From Arenibacter sp. P308M17 (GTDB lineage: Bacteria > Bacteroidota > Bacteroidia > Flavobacteriales > Flavobacteriaceae): a stretch of DNA of 64,000 nt. Each line of letters starts with the position of its first letter. Position 1 is the first letter of the stretch. The notes beneath the pieces were generated by a model. It was given only the letters and a program-made list of their open reading frames with translations, did no database searches and was not told where the DNA came from. Where the stretch lies: the NCBI RefSeq assembly GCF_003426735.1, contig NZ_QVON01000001.1, forward strand, positions 186,001-250,000. Reading direction: 5' to 3'. The translations under genes and the position numbers were made by a program. Positions 18,817 through 27,671 of this stretch are shown here, one piece after another.

Positions 18817-21054
18817 TCATTTAAGCACCTGATAGGCGATCAATGCTACAATATACGCAAAAAGACTCATAAAAACCAGCTGTGCAGCAGGCCATTTCCA
18901 AGAATTGGTCTCCCTTTTTACTATGGCCAGGGTACTCATACATTGCATGGCAAAGGCATAGAAAAGCAAAAGGGATATCCCTGAGGCCAGATTAAATAAT
19001 GGTCTTTTTGTTTTGTGATCCATTTCGGCCGCCATCCTGTTCTTTATGGTGTCCTCCTCATCGCTGCCCACACTATAGATGGTGGCCAAGGTACCCACAA
19101 AGACCTCTCTTGCGGCAAAGGAAGTAAGTACGGCAATGCCAATTTTCCAATCATATCCCAACGGGTGTACGACGGGTTCTATGGCTTTTCCCATATATCC
19201 CATATAGGAGTTTTCCAATTTATAACTTGCAATTTCCTGGTTGATGGCCTTTTCGTTTAGGGCCATTTCCTTGGTTTTTAGCGAGTCGTTCAATGCTGTT
19301 TTGTCCAAGGCGTAAACTTTGTTGTTGATACTATCCTGTAATGCCAATTTATAGCTGGCCATTGTACTTTCTATATTGGATTGGTTGAAGTCCGAGAAGC
19401 CTTTATTTTTTATCTGTTCGGTAACGATCGCCTCTGCATTTTCAAAATCATCGGAAAAGCCATTGGAACCCAAAAACCATAGGATAATGGAGATGGCCAA
19501 AATTATTTTACCCGCACCTATAACAAAACTTTTGGTCTTTTCCCAAACCGTGTACACCACATTCTTGACCAGTGGCAGCTTATAATTGGGCATTTCCATG
19601 ACAAAAAAGGTCTTGCTCTTGATCTTCATGATCTTGTTCAGGATCATTGCAGAAAATATGGCCGCCCCAAATCCCATAAGATACAGGAGCATTAAGGTCA
19701 GTGCCTGATAGCTTAAGCCCATAAATCTTCCTTCCGGGATTACGAGGGCAATAATGATAAGATAAACCGGTAAGCGCGCAGAACATGTGGTAAAGGGGGT
19801 TACCAAAATAGTAATGAGTCGCTCCTTCCAATTTTCAATGGTCCTGGTGGCCATAATGGCCGGAATGGCACAGGCCGTTCCCGAGATCAAAGGCACTACA
19901 CTCTTTCCACTTAGGCCAAACGGTCGCATAAGTTTGTCCATTAAAAAAACAACCCTGCTCATATAGCCAGACTCCTCCAAGAGGGCAATAAAAAAGAACA
20001 AAAAGGCAATTTGCGGAATGAAAATGACAATTCCACCTATCCCTGCTAGGATTCCCTCGGCTATTAAATTGGTAAATACGCCTGGGGGCAAAGTGTCCTT
20101 TACCCATTCGCTGGCAGATGCAAAGGATTCATCTATAAAATCCATTGGATAGCTGCTCCAGTCATATATGGCCTGAAAAATGGTCAACAGAATTAGGAAA
20201 AAGATAGCGTACCCGAATATTTTGTGGGTCAAAATCTTGTCCAAGGTTGCCCTGAGTCCCTTGGCGGCATTTATATCCACTTTATAGGCCTGTTTTAGGA
20301 TACCGTTTATAAATTGATACCTAAGAATGGTTTCTTTCTGTTGTAGGCGTTTTAGTTCTGGTTTGGATTTAATATCGAAAGAAGTTGGAATGTTGATCGG
20401 ATTTTTTTCAATGGGCATAAAATTTACATCCTGGGTAATTACCAACCATAGTTTATAAAGATCTTCTTTTGGAAATGTGGTTTTTAATTTTTCAAAATAC
20501 TCGGGTGCAATTACCGTAGTATCGACATTGGGGGATATGGAAAGATTTTTATAATCGGCGATCAATTCCTTAATACGGTCTATGCCCGTTCCTTTTCTGG
20601 TACTTACCAAGGCAATTTTGGTATCTAATTTTTCTTCCAATAAATCAATGTCCAGTGAGATGCCGGTCCTGGACATACGATCGGCCATATTGATGACCAA
20701 GATCGCCGGAATTTTAAGATCCTTGATCTGTGTAAAAAGCAGCAGGTTCCTCTTGAGGTTTTCTACATCGCTGATGACGACGGCAACATCCGGGAAATCC
20801 TTGTCGTTTTTGTTGAGCAGTAGCTCTACGACCACACTCTCGTCCAAGGAAGTGGTGTTAAGACTATAGGTACCTGGTAAATCCAATATATGGGCCTTTA
20901 CTCCTCTGGGCAATTTACAGACCCCTTCCTTTTTCTCGACTGTAATGCCAGGGTAATTGCCCACTTTTTGTTTTAACCCGGTAAGTTGGTTAAAAACCGA
21001 AGTTTTACCGGTATTGGGATTGCCTATAAGCGCAACCTTGATCTGTTTGCTCAT
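18817..21054 (-). CDS. feoB: Ferrous iron transport protein B
   Basis: The 745-residue protein has an N-terminal GTPase domain: G1 GNPNTGKTS at residues 11-19, G3 DLPGTYSL, G4 NMAD. A long helical C-terminal membrane domain follows, with the two Gate motifs (ISGTACAIPAIMATR and FAAREVFVGTL). It imports Fe2+ through the cytoplasmic membrane. The start codon overlaps the feoA stop by 4 bp (ATGA), so translation is coupled. A hydrophilic insertion near residues 570-620, rich in Ala, Lys and Asn, separates membrane segments in the second half. Full-length and apparently intact. Confidence 0.97.
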   Translation of the reverse strand: MSKQIKVALIGNPNTGKTSVFNQLTGLKQKVGNYPGITVEKKEGVCKLPRGVKAHILDLPGTYSLNTTSLDESVVVELLLNKNDKDFPDVAVVISDVENLKRNLLLFTQIKDLKIPAILVINMADRMSRTGISLDIDLLEEKLDTKIALVSTRKGTGIDRIKELIADYKNLSISPNVDTTVIAPEYFEKLKTTFPKEDLYKLWLVITQDVNFMPIEKNPINIPTSFDIKSKPELKRLQQKETILRYQFINGILKQAYKVDINAAKGLRATLDKILTHKIFGYAIFFLILLTIFQAIYDWSSYPMDFIDESFASASEWVKDTLPPGVFTNLIAEGILAGIGGIVIFIPQIAFLFFFIALLEESGYMSRVVFLMDKLMRPFGLSGKSVVPLISGTACAIPAIMATRTIENWKERLITILVTPFTTCSARLPVYLIIIALVIPEGRFMGLSYQALTLMLLYLMGFGAAIFSAMILNKIMKIKSKTFFVMEMPNYKLPLVKNVVYTVWEKTKSFVIGAGKIILAISIILWFLGSNGFSDDFENAEAIVTEQIKNKGFSDFNQSNIESTMASYKLALQDSINNKVYALDKTALNDSLKTKEMALNEKAINQEIASYKLENSYMGYMGKAIEPVVHPLGYDWKIGIAVLTSFAAREVFVGTLATIYSVGSDEEDTIKNRMAAEMDHKTKRPLFNLASGISLLLFYAFAMQCMSTLAIVKRETNSWKWPAAQLVFMSLFAYIVALIAYQVLK

Positions 21055-21293
21055 AGTGGGGTATCTTCAATAATTTCCAACTCTATTAAGGCGGCCATGG
21101 AACGCCTAATAGCGATGTGGGTACCGTTAACGTTGATGTATATGGGGTCTTTAAGAGGGGCTACCTGCACCAATTCTATTTCATTGCCCGGGAGACAACC
21201 CAGTTCCAATAGTTTAATGGGAAGAATTCCATCGGCGAATTCTTTGATGATTCCTTTTTGCCCTCGTCTTAAATGTGCTACCGTTGTAATCAA
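21051..21293 (-). CDS. feoA: Ferrous iron transport protein A
   Basis: The 80-residue SH3-like FeoA protein is recognised by AHLRRGQKGIIKEF, LPIKLLELGCLPGNEIELV and a C-terminal IAIRRSMAALIEL, the usual FeoA pattern of small beta-barrel strands. It is a small cytoplasmic partner of FeoB. It is first in the operon and overlaps feoB by 4 bp. No Fur box was identified with certainty upstream. Confidence 0.95.
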   Translation of the reverse strand: MITTVAHLRRGQKGIIKEFADGILPIKLLELGCLPGNEIELVQVAPLKDPIYINVNGTHIAIRRSMAALIELEIIEDTPL

Positions 21294-21428
21294 TTTTTAT
21301 TTAGATTGATTTTAATTAAGCGCAAATTTAAAAGAAAAAGATGAAGTAAACAGCTAAAACCATAAAAAGTTGACCCCATTGGAAAGGGGGCTGCTTTTGC
21401 ATGGGGAGCGGATGGGCCATTTTTGGCT

Positions 21429-21590
21429 AGTGTCCTGTCAACCCTACTTTAGCCATCCCAAGTCTTATTCTTTTTCACCTGGCCTTCGTTAAAAAACAGT
21501 TCCGTAGCTACGGCTATGCAACATTTTTTTGCCTTGCCCAGATAAAAAATAACGGCGACTTAAACGACAAAGTAGCATTGACACGACACT
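21429..21590. mobile_element. 162-bp palindromic MITE-like element
   Basis: The region upstream of feoA is bounded by terminal inverted repeats: 21429-21450 and the reverse complement of 21569-21590 agree at 19 of 22 positions, both beginning AGTGTC. The interior is itself an imperfect palindrome centred on CCGTAGCTACGG (around 21502-21513): CACCTGGCC at about 21475 faces GGCAAGGC/CAGATAAAA at about 21530-21550. It has no coding capacity. This is the form of a non-autonomous miniature element mobilised by a transposase elsewhere. A clear target-site duplication was not found. Confidence 0.6.
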
Positions 21591-21664
21591 TGGACAAAAT
21601 ACGTTTGGATGAATGGGGTATTGCGTTATTGCTTTGAATTGTTACGCAATAAAAGCCAATATTA

Positions 21665-22339
21665 TCATTCCTTATAGGAAGATTTCAATATTTCAAGGTC
21701 GCCCAACAACTTTTCCATTTCCTCAGAGTCCGTACCGTCATAGAAACCCCTTATCCTACGTTCCTTATCTACCAGAATAAAGTTTTCGGTATGGATCATA
21801 TCGTACGGGCCGCCATCGCCATCGGTCTTTACTGCCATATAGGATTTTCTGGCCAGTTCATAGATCTGCTGTTTGTTGCCGGTAACCAGGTTCCACTTGT
21901 TGTCCACTACCCCTTTTTCCAGGGCATATTTTTTTAGTTGGGGTACGGAGTCTATGTCCGGGGTCACCGAATGTGAAAGTAACATCACCTCTTCATCGTT
22001 CAAGATTTCATCCTGGATGGCGGCCATATTTTTGGTCATAATGGGACAAATGGTGGGGCAGGTGGTAAAGAAGAAATCGGCAATATATATTTTATTACGG
22101 TAATCATTTTGAGTCACCAATTTCCCGTTCTGATTGGTCAGGGCGAAATCGGCTATAGTGTGGTATTTTTTTACATGCTGCAGGGTGCTGTCTACCAATT
22201 CAAAATTTACCATGGCCGGTTGGTAAACGGGCAGTATTTCCTTGGGCTGCAAGGCATTGTAAAATAGGGAAATGATTACTGCCGAAACTACCAGCAGTAC
22301 GATGCCGAAGAATTTGAATTTGGCAAAAAACGAACGCAT
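21665..22339 (-). CDS. SCO1/SenC family copper chaperone
   Basis: Placed at the second ATG (22339), the protein is 224 residues with an N-terminal membrane anchor (FGIVLLVVSAVIISLFY). The frame is open to an ATG at 22378, which would add 13 residues. The thioredoxin-like domain carries the SCO copper site: CPTIC at residues 94-98 and a downstream His in MIHTENFILVDKERRI, with SVTPDIDSVPQLKKYA between. It delivers copper to the CuA centre of cytochrome oxidase or acts as a thiol reductase in the periplasm. No oxidase gene is in the window, so the gene stands alone. Confidence 0.9.
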   Translation of the reverse strand: MRSFFAKFKFFGIVLLVVSAVIISLFYNALQPKEILPVYQPAMVNFELVDSTLQHVKKYHTIADFALTNQNGKLVTQNDYRNKIYIADFFFTTCPTICPIMTKNMAAIQDEILNDEEVMLLSHSVTPDIDSVPQLKKYALEKGVVDNKWNLVTGNKQQIYELARKSYMAVKTDGDGGPYDMIHTENFILVDKERRIRGFYDGTDSEEMEKLLGDLEILKSSYKE

Positions 22340-22462
22340 TTTTTTGGTAAAGGTAGGGTAGATTGCTATAAATTTCAAGTAAGTAATCGGGGATGGCTAC
22401 TAAATCTTTCTTAAAAAAAACCCTTGTGGGGAATAGTTTTTTTTTAAGACCGTGTAATAATG

Positions 22463-22470
22463 TACTTTTG
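22463..22470 (+). promoter_or_regulatory. Possible -7 element upstream of rseP
   Basis: TACTTTTG matches the TAnnTTTG consensus and ends 30 bp before the rseP ATG. The expected -33 position holds a T-run without a clean TTG, so the assignment is tentative. Confidence 0.4.
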
Positions 22471-22500
22471 TGCGCTTTTATAGTTTAAAAAATTTACTTA

Positions 22501-23817
22501 ATGACGTTAGCCATACAGATCGTACAGTTTGTACTTATCATCTCCATTTTGGTGATCCTCCACGAATTGGGTCATTTTCTTCCCGCAAAATACTTTAAGA
22601 CCAAGGTAGAAAAGTTCTATTTATTTTTTGATGTGAAGTTTTCCCTCTTCAAGAAGAAAATCGGGGATACGGAATATGGCATTGGTTGGTTGCCCTTGGG
22701 CGGTTATGTAAAAATAGCCGGGATGATCGATGAGAGCATGGATACCGAGCAGCTGAAGCAGGAGCCGCAACCATGGGAGTTCCGTTCCAAACCGGCATGG
22801 CAGCGATTGATCATTATGACCGGAGGGGTAATCGTCAACTTTTTGTTGGCCTGGGTGATCTATACGGTGATGTTGGCAAGCAATGGGGATACCTATATTC
22901 CTTCGGATAGTTTAAAATACGGTATTGTAGTAGATTCCATTGGGGAGCAATTGGGATTGAAGACTGGCGATCAGATCTTGATGGTGGACGATAAGAAGAC
23001 CAAAAAATTCAATGAAGCCGTATTGGACATTATTTTGGGCGATGAGGTAACGGTTAAAAGGGATGGCATGGAAATTACAGTGCCTTTGTCCGATGAAGGA
23101 AAGGAAACCGTTTTTTCAACTCAAGGTAAAAACTTCCTAGGGTATAGATCGAAAGCCATAATTGCAAAGGTACAGCCCAATTCTGTAGCCGAAAAGGCGG
23201 GCCTATTGCCGGGAGATGAAATTATTGGGGTAAATGGGGAATCAACCGAGTTTTGGGATGAATTTAGAAGTAAGATCGGCACTTCCGCCAACCAAGAATT
23301 GGACATCAGTGTTTTAAGGAACGGTACTACCGAACATTTGGGATTGACTGTTCCCGATGAAGCTATAATAGGAATAGAGTTGGATATTACCGACCTTAGG
23401 GTTACCGATAATTATAGTTTTCTTGAAGCCATCCCTGCAGGTTATAAGCGAACCATTCAGGTATTGACGGATCAAATTAGGCAATTTAAGGTGATCTTTA
23501 ACACTAAAACGGGCGCCTACAAGCAGGTAAAGGGACCTATCGGAATTGTTGAATTGATGCCTGAAAAATGGAATTGGACTTTCTTTTGGAATTTTATGGC
23601 CATGTTCTCGGTATGGTTGGCATTTTTAAATATTCTGCCTATTCCGGCCTTGGATGGCGGACATGTCATGTTTTTGTTATACGAAATGATCTCAGGTAGA
23701 AAACCCAGTGAAAAGGTATTGGAAACGGGTCAAATAATTGGTTTTGTACTACTTATGGGGCTTATGGCAGTGGTGTTTGGAAACGATATCTGGAATATCA
23801 TCAAGAAGTTTTTATAG
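22501..23817 (+). CDS. rseP: Site-2 intramembrane metalloprotease RseP
   Basis: The 438-residue polytopic membrane protease has the zinc-binding HELGH at residues 21-25 in the first transmembrane helix and the second active-site motif NILPIPALDGGH near residue 378. Two PDZ-like regions lie between (QLGLKTGDQILMVDD and KAGLLPGDEIIGVNGE). It cleaves membrane-anchored anti-sigma factors and other transmembrane substrates in the plane of the membrane. Length is normal for the family. It is followed by a tRNA gene and is probably monocistronic. Confidence 0.96.
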   Translation: MTLAIQIVQFVLIISILVILHELGHFLPAKYFKTKVEKFYLFFDVKFSLFKKKIGDTEYGIGWLPLGGYVKIAGMIDESMDTEQLKQEPQPWEFRSKPAWQRLIIMTGGVIVNFLLAWVIYTVMLASNGDTYIPSDSLKYGIVVDSIGEQLGLKTGDQILMVDDKKTKKFNEAVLDIILGDEVTVKRDGMEITVPLSDEGKETVFSTQGKNFLGYRSKAIIAKVQPNSVAEKAGLLPGDEIIGVNGESTEFWDEFRSKIGTSANQELDISVLRNGTTEHLGLTVPDEAIIGIELDITDLRVTDNYSFLEAIPAGYKRTIQVLTDQIRQFKVIFNTKTGAYKQVKGPIGIVELMPEKWNWTFFWNFMAMFSVWLAFLNILPIPALDGGHVMFLLYEMISGRKPSEKVLETGQIIGFVLLMGLMAVVFGNDIWNIIKKFL

Positions 23818-23865
23818 GGGAAATAAATATTTTTGGGAATTAGGGGTAAATCAGCCATTTTTTGT

Positions 23866-23895
23866 TTGGCAAATTTGAAAAAACATTTATCTTTG
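23866..23895 (+). promoter_or_regulatory. Promoter of tRNA-Asn (TTG-N19-TATCTTTG)
   Basis: TTG at 23866-23868, 19 bp spacer, TATCTTTG at 23888-23895: a textbook Bacteroidota housekeeping promoter. Transcription would start near 23901, about 60 bp before the mature tRNA. Confidence 0.75.
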
Positions 23896-23897
23896 CA

Positions 23898-23945
23898 CCC
23901 GCCTACGGAACACCGATGGCGTCCCTTCGGCGGGCAGGCCCGCCA
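23898..23945. repeat. GC-rich palindromic repeat inside the tRNA leader
   Basis: CCCGCC...GGCGGGCAGGCCCGCC forms overlapping inverted arms (CCCGCCTACGG facing CCTTCGGCGGG). It resembles the extragenic palindromes at 2943-3029 and 42703-42730. It lies between the tRNA promoter and the tRNA, so it would be in the precursor transcript. Confidence 0.5.
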
Positions 23946-23963
23946 TAGGTTATAAAAATACAC

Positions 23964-24037
23964 TCCTCCTTAGCTCAGTTGGTTAGAGCATCTGACTGTT
24001 AATCAGAGGGTCCTTGGTTCGAGCCCAAGAGGGGGAG
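23964..24037 (+). tRNA. tRNA-Asn (anticodon GTT)
   Basis: A complete 74-nt cloverleaf. The acceptor arm TCCTCCT pairs with AGGGGGA (one G-U), with discriminator G at 24037. The D arm is AGCTCAGTTGGTTAGAGC, and the anticodon stem-loop CTGACTGTTAATCAG carries GTT. The T arm is CTTGG-TTCGAGC-CCAAG. CCA is not encoded. The 3' part from 24011 is the left attachment site of the island, so the gene stays functional after integration. Confidence 0.97.
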
Positions 24038-24039
24038 CT
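24011..24039 (+). repeat. attL (29-bp tRNA-Asn 3' end)
   Basis: The 29 bases from TCCTTGGTTCGAGC to GGGGGAGCT are identical to 42552-42580. They cover the T arm, the 3' acceptor strand and 2 bases beyond the discriminator. Flanking bases differ (G/C before, T/A after), which fixes the repeat ends. Confidence 0.93.
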
Positions 24040-24047
24040 TTTTATAA

Positions 24048-24086
24048 AAATCCAATCTATTTGTTTAGGTTGGATTTTTTGTTTTT
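24048..24086 (+). terminator. Rho-independent terminator behind tRNA-Asn (element-borne)
   Basis: AAATCCAATC (24048-24057) pairs with GGTTGGATTT (24068-24077), a 10-bp stem followed by a T-rich run. It lies just inside the island, so the integrated element supplies the tRNA with a terminator. The likely native terminator is at 42590-42625. Confidence 0.75.
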
Positions 24087-24147
24087 GGTCGGTAAACATT
24101 GAGATTACCTTTATTTAAGACCATAAGTACACTTTCCAACAAAAAGT

Positions 24148-24216
24148 CAACTTGCCAAGTTATTAATGGATATTTGGTGTCCCTCTAGGTGTCCCTTCAA
24201 AATTCCTAGGTGTCTC
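24148..24216. repeat. Putative integrase/excisionase binding repeats at left end
   Basis: Two repeat types lie between attL and the integrase. CAACTTGCCAA (24148-24158) occurs inverted at the right end as TTGGCAAGTTG (42512-42522). GGTGTC(C/T)C occurs three times (24176-24183, 24188-24195, 24209-24216). Such repeats at subterminal positions are typical arm-type sites of tyrosine recombinases; the role is inferred. Confidence 0.5.
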
Positions 24217-24268
24217 ATTTTTAAATCCGAATTGCATGCCAATTGTTAAACATTAAAATCAATTGGTT

Positions 24269-25480
24269 ATGAATCAACTATCAATCTCAGTTTTGTTTTA
24301 CTTAAATAAATCGAAACTAAATCAAAAAGGACTATGTCCAATTAAATGTAGAATCACCTATCAGAAAAAACGAAAGGAATTTTCTACAGGTCTATTTGTA
24401 AGTCCAGAGTATTGGAATGCGAAAAGACAAATAGTACTTGACACTGACTTGGAAGGTAAATCCAAAAATGGACATCTATCAATAATAAGTCAGAAACTCA
24501 ATAATGCTTTTCTCTCATTGGAACTAGCCTCTGACGATTATGATATTAATGACATTTTTGATAAATACGCAGGTAGGGTAGTCCAGAAAGAGGACAACGT
24601 GGTGAACTATTTTAGGAGGTTCCTAGTTAAAAAATCCCAACTAGTAGATAAGGATATAAAGGAAGCTACTTATAAAAAATTTGAGTATGTGTGCAATGAC
24701 CTTGAGGCTTTTATATTATCGGAATATAAAAAGAAGGACTTTCCACTGAACAAACTTAACCCTCAATTTTTAGATGATTTAGAGCATTATTTAAAGATAG
24801 TAAAGGGTCAGAAGCAAGTTACCATAAACAAGGCTATCCAACGCTTCAGAAAACCTATTAAGGTGGCTGTAGCCGAAGGATATTTGGATAAAGACCCATT
24901 CACACAACATAAACCAGGACGGGTCTTAAAAGAGGTTGTTTTCCTTTCTACAGAAGAGTTGGAAAAACTTGAGAAACACCAGTTCACCCAACCTAGACTT
25001 CAATTGGTAAAGGATTTATTCATTTTTTGTTGTTATACTGGATTGGCATACCATGAGATGTCCAATTTAAAAAAAGAGCACATAATAAAGGGATTTGATG
25101 GTAACCTATGGATCAAAATGAAAAGGGAGAAAACAAGTAAAATGATATCTGTTCCATTATTGCCAAAAGCCAAGGTCCTCCTAGATAAATATAACAATAC
25201 GGTTGAGGGCTTTGCACTACCTAAATTTAGCAACCAAAAAATCAACTCCTATCTAAAGGAAATATCTGGAATAGTAGGAATAAATAAATCTATAAGCCAT
25301 CATGTGGCTCGAAAAACTTTTGCATCTACTGTGCTCCTTTACAATGATGTTCCCATGGAAATCGTGAGTGAATTGTTAGGTCATTCCAGCATGAAGATTA
25401 CGCAGGAGTATTACGGAAAGATTGTTCAGAAGAGGGTTAGTGAGGAGATGTATAGGGTATCAAAAAAACTGATTCAGTAA
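24269..25480 (+). CDS. Tyrosine recombinase (island integrase)
   Basis: I place the start at ATG 24269 (a TTG two codons earlier is possible); 403 residues. Layout: N-terminal Arm-DNA-binding domain (residues about 1-85), SAM-like core-binding domain (about 100-205), catalytic domain (about 215-400). Catalytic features: HVARKTFA (HxxR, near residue 343), LLGHSS (Gly-His near 371) and the nucleophile Tyr in QEYYGKIV near 382. The first catalytic Arg box reads TGLAYHE instead of TGLRxxE, so Arg is replaced by Ala; several Bacteroidota integrases share GLAY, so it need not be inactive. Position beside attL identifies it as the integrase of this island. Confidence 0.93.
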   Translation: MNQLSISVLFYLNKSKLNQKGLCPIKCRITYQKKRKEFSTGLFVSPEYWNAKRQIVLDTDLEGKSKNGHLSIISQKLNNAFLSLELASDDYDINDIFDKYAGRVVQKEDNVVNYFRRFLVKKSQLVDKDIKEATYKKFEYVCNDLEAFILSEYKKKDFPLNKLNPQFLDDLEHYLKIVKGQKQVTINKAIQRFRKPIKVAVAEGYLDKDPFTQHKPGRVLKEVVFLSTEELEKLEKHQFTQPRLQLVKDLFIFCCYTGLAYHEMSNLKKEHIIKGFDGNLWIKMKREKTSKMISVPLLPKAKVLLDKYNNTVEGFALPKFSNQKINSYLKEISGIVGINKSISHHVARKTFASTVLLYNDVPMEIVSELLGHSSMKITQEYYGKIVQKRVSEEMYRVSKKLIQ

Positions 25481-25557
25481 GGCACATGGTTAAATCCCTT
25501 CTTGTTAAGCCATAGTGAGGATTTAATGAATTTTCTCATTTTAATATTGATAAAATT

Positions 25558-25637
25558 ACCCAGTACGAGACCCATATGTACGGTGGTGTGAGAGGTGCAG
25601 TCCGTTTCTATTTAGGGGCGGAACCCTCTACTCGATT
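25558..25637 (+). other. Decayed group II intron 3' end (domains V-VI)
   Basis: GTACGGTGGTGTGAGAGG (25578-25595) followed about 30 bp later by CCTCTACTCGATT (25625-25637) is the characteristic domain V 3' strand plus domain VI of bacterial group II introns. The GAGAGG...CCTCTACTC stem keeps a candidate branch-point A. The 5' strand of domain V (ACCCAGTAC) no longer pairs well and no reverse transcriptase gene is present, so only a remnant remains. Recognised by pattern only; a covariance-model search was not possible. Confidence 0.55.
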
Positions 25638-25668
25638 GGGAACAGTTTTCATATATTCAATTGCCGTC

Positions 25669-27417
25669 CTAAAATTCTTTAAGTTTCTTTTTTAACTCTG
25701 ATATAAATTTTGAATAATCAGATTCAATTTTGCTTTTAGTAAGTTTCATAATCAAGTTTTTCTTTATAGTTTGTTTATTGTCTTTGTCATTTGAAGTGGC
25801 TTTGTCAATATTTTGAATTGCATTTTTTGATAAGTCGTAAGTGAAATCTGCATGCCCACTTTCTTTGATTGTTGTATTAATGTAACTTTGGGTCAGGAAA
25901 TCTTCCATTGTCGAAACCTTACTTTCTACGTCTCCATATGACAGCCAATAGTTCTTGTATTCGGGGTAGTATTTTTCAAAATCTTTGCGTTTGTCATTAG
26001 AGGTTTTATCGGAATCTGCCACTATTAAAAATTTCTTGTTAGCCAGAATTAAAAGCTGAACTAAAACCTCGAGTCCTGAAATCCCTCTTAGAAATACCTT
26101 ACCATATTCGTCAAAAGATTTATCCCTATTGAATACACAATATTTTTCAAACAATTGTTTATCAAGCCAGCCCTCAAAAATGATATTGATAGGTTGTAAA
26201 CATTCGAAAATACTCGAGCCGATTGCGTTTCTTAATAACTCGTCATCGCTAAAAGGCGCATTAGAATCTTGTGCTTTCAGAGTAGTAATGTCATCTATTT
26301 TTTCAACGATTAGATGACGATCTATACACCTAGAATCAATCATATATTGCGAGTGTGTTGTGTATATAACTAGAGCCTTTTCAGCAATTTTCAGCAATTC
26401 ATCTCGTAGGTAACGTACGCTAGTCGGGTACAAGCTCTGATCAGGTTCATCAATGAGAATGATATCATGACTATCAAATTTATTGCTTCTGGATTGTGTA
26501 CTTAACATTAGTAAAATACTAATGAATTTTTTGAAACCATCGCTGCGATCTTCAAATGAGTAGTTTGTCTTATTGACCACTTTAATTAATATTTCTTCTT
26601 TCCCATTCGGAATCAAAGCAAGACGAGTTTGCTTAAAATCTTTCCAAATACTGTGGAATACTTTCGTAGTTGCTTTTGAGATCTGTTCCAGTAAATTGGT
26701 ATAATCACCATCTTCTTCGATGGCATCCTCAAATTCTTGCTTTACATCGGCTCTATTGCATAAGGTAAAAATATTCTCAAGAGCTTTTTGGGAACCTGGA
26801 TCCTTTACGAATTCATCAATAGAAACAGTACCTGGTAAAAGAAAGTCCTCTTTATATTGCCAATAATTACAATTAATAGGTTGTTCAGTATAAACTTCCT
26901 TTACGTATTCAAATAACTTAAATTTAAGGTTAAAATCTGTATCACCTTCAAGACTCAATGTGTTATTCTTTATAAAGACCTTTTTAGTAGTTCCCCAATC
27001 ATTATCATTGATTTGCCAATAGCTAAAAAAAGGACTTGAATCATTTTTAGTGTCAATCTGAATAATTAGCTCATGAAATTTCGTTTTTATCAAGTCTTGG
27101 ATTGATTTTTTATTTTTTAATTCAATCAACTCAGTCTTCTCAATCATATTAAATCTTTGAAAAACTTCATCTATATCTGTCTGATCAAGTTTGACAATTG
27201 CTCGAACAAAATACTCATCGATTTTTTCGTTATCAATTCTCTTTCTTCGATCCTTTGTAGAAACGGAATACTCACCGAAAACGGAGGCAATTGCCTTTAA
27301 GACATTACTTTTGCCCGCTTCATTCTTTCCAACTAAAATTTTGCAGTTTTGATCAAGATGAATTGTCTCATCTTTAATTGATCTGAAATTTTTGATGCGT
27401 ATTCTATCTAGTTTCAT
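25669..27417 (-). CDS. OLD-family ATPase with C-terminal TOPRIM nuclease domain
   Basis: The 582-residue protein has an ABC/SMC-like ATPase domain: Walker A GKNEAGKS at residues 30-37, a degenerate signature region SDGFKKFISILLMLS near 290, and Walker B IILIDEPDQSLYP near 320. A TOPRIM domain begins about residue 405, with FEGWLDKQ (catalytic Glu near 412) and IVADSDK (DxD, near 462). OLD-family proteins are nucleases, many of them anti-phage. There is no adjacent UvrD-like helicase (GajB), toxin gene or reverse transcriptase, so it looks like a stand-alone (class 1) OLD protein. It is transcribed against the integrase. A defence role is inference from family and island context. Confidence 0.85.
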   Translation of the reverse strand: MKLDRIRIKNFRSIKDETIHLDQNCKILVGKNEAGKSNVLKAIASVFGEYSVSTKDRRKRIDNEKIDEYFVRAIVKLDQTDIDEVFQRFNMIEKTELIELKNKKSIQDLIKTKFHELIIQIDTKNDSSPFFSYWQINDNDWGTTKKVFIKNNTLSLEGDTDFNLKFKLFEYVKEVYTEQPINCNYWQYKEDFLLPGTVSIDEFVKDPGSQKALENIFTLCNRADVKQEFEDAIEEDGDYTNLLEQISKATTKVFHSIWKDFKQTRLALIPNGKEEILIKVVNKTNYSFEDRSDGFKKFISILLMLSTQSRSNKFDSHDIILIDEPDQSLYPTSVRYLRDELLKIAEKALVIYTTHSQYMIDSRCIDRHLIVEKIDDITTLKAQDSNAPFSDDELLRNAIGSSIFECLQPINIIFEGWLDKQLFEKYCVFNRDKSFDEYGKVFLRGISGLEVLVQLLILANKKFLIVADSDKTSNDKRKDFEKYYPEYKNYWLSYGDVESKVSTMEDFLTQSYINTTIKESGHADFTYDLSKNAIQNIDKATSNDKDNKQTIKKNLIMKLTKSKIESDYSKFISELKKKLKEF

Positions 27418-27671
27418 TGTATTTATTTCATTATAATTTACCGTAACTTTATTTAATTGTGCCCAAAGTTGTATATAATTACTAGTGTATATATTTCTAT
27501 TTTGTCAACACCACTAATCTAGTGGATTTTTAATGTTTTTAAAAGTATTTGTGGGAACATATGTATTATATGCATTGTATTGCCTGGACGGAGCCCTAAT
27601 GGCAGCCGTATCTGTCTAAGTACAACAACTTAATATTTTCAGGCACACTATTTTTATGTTATAAGATAAGG

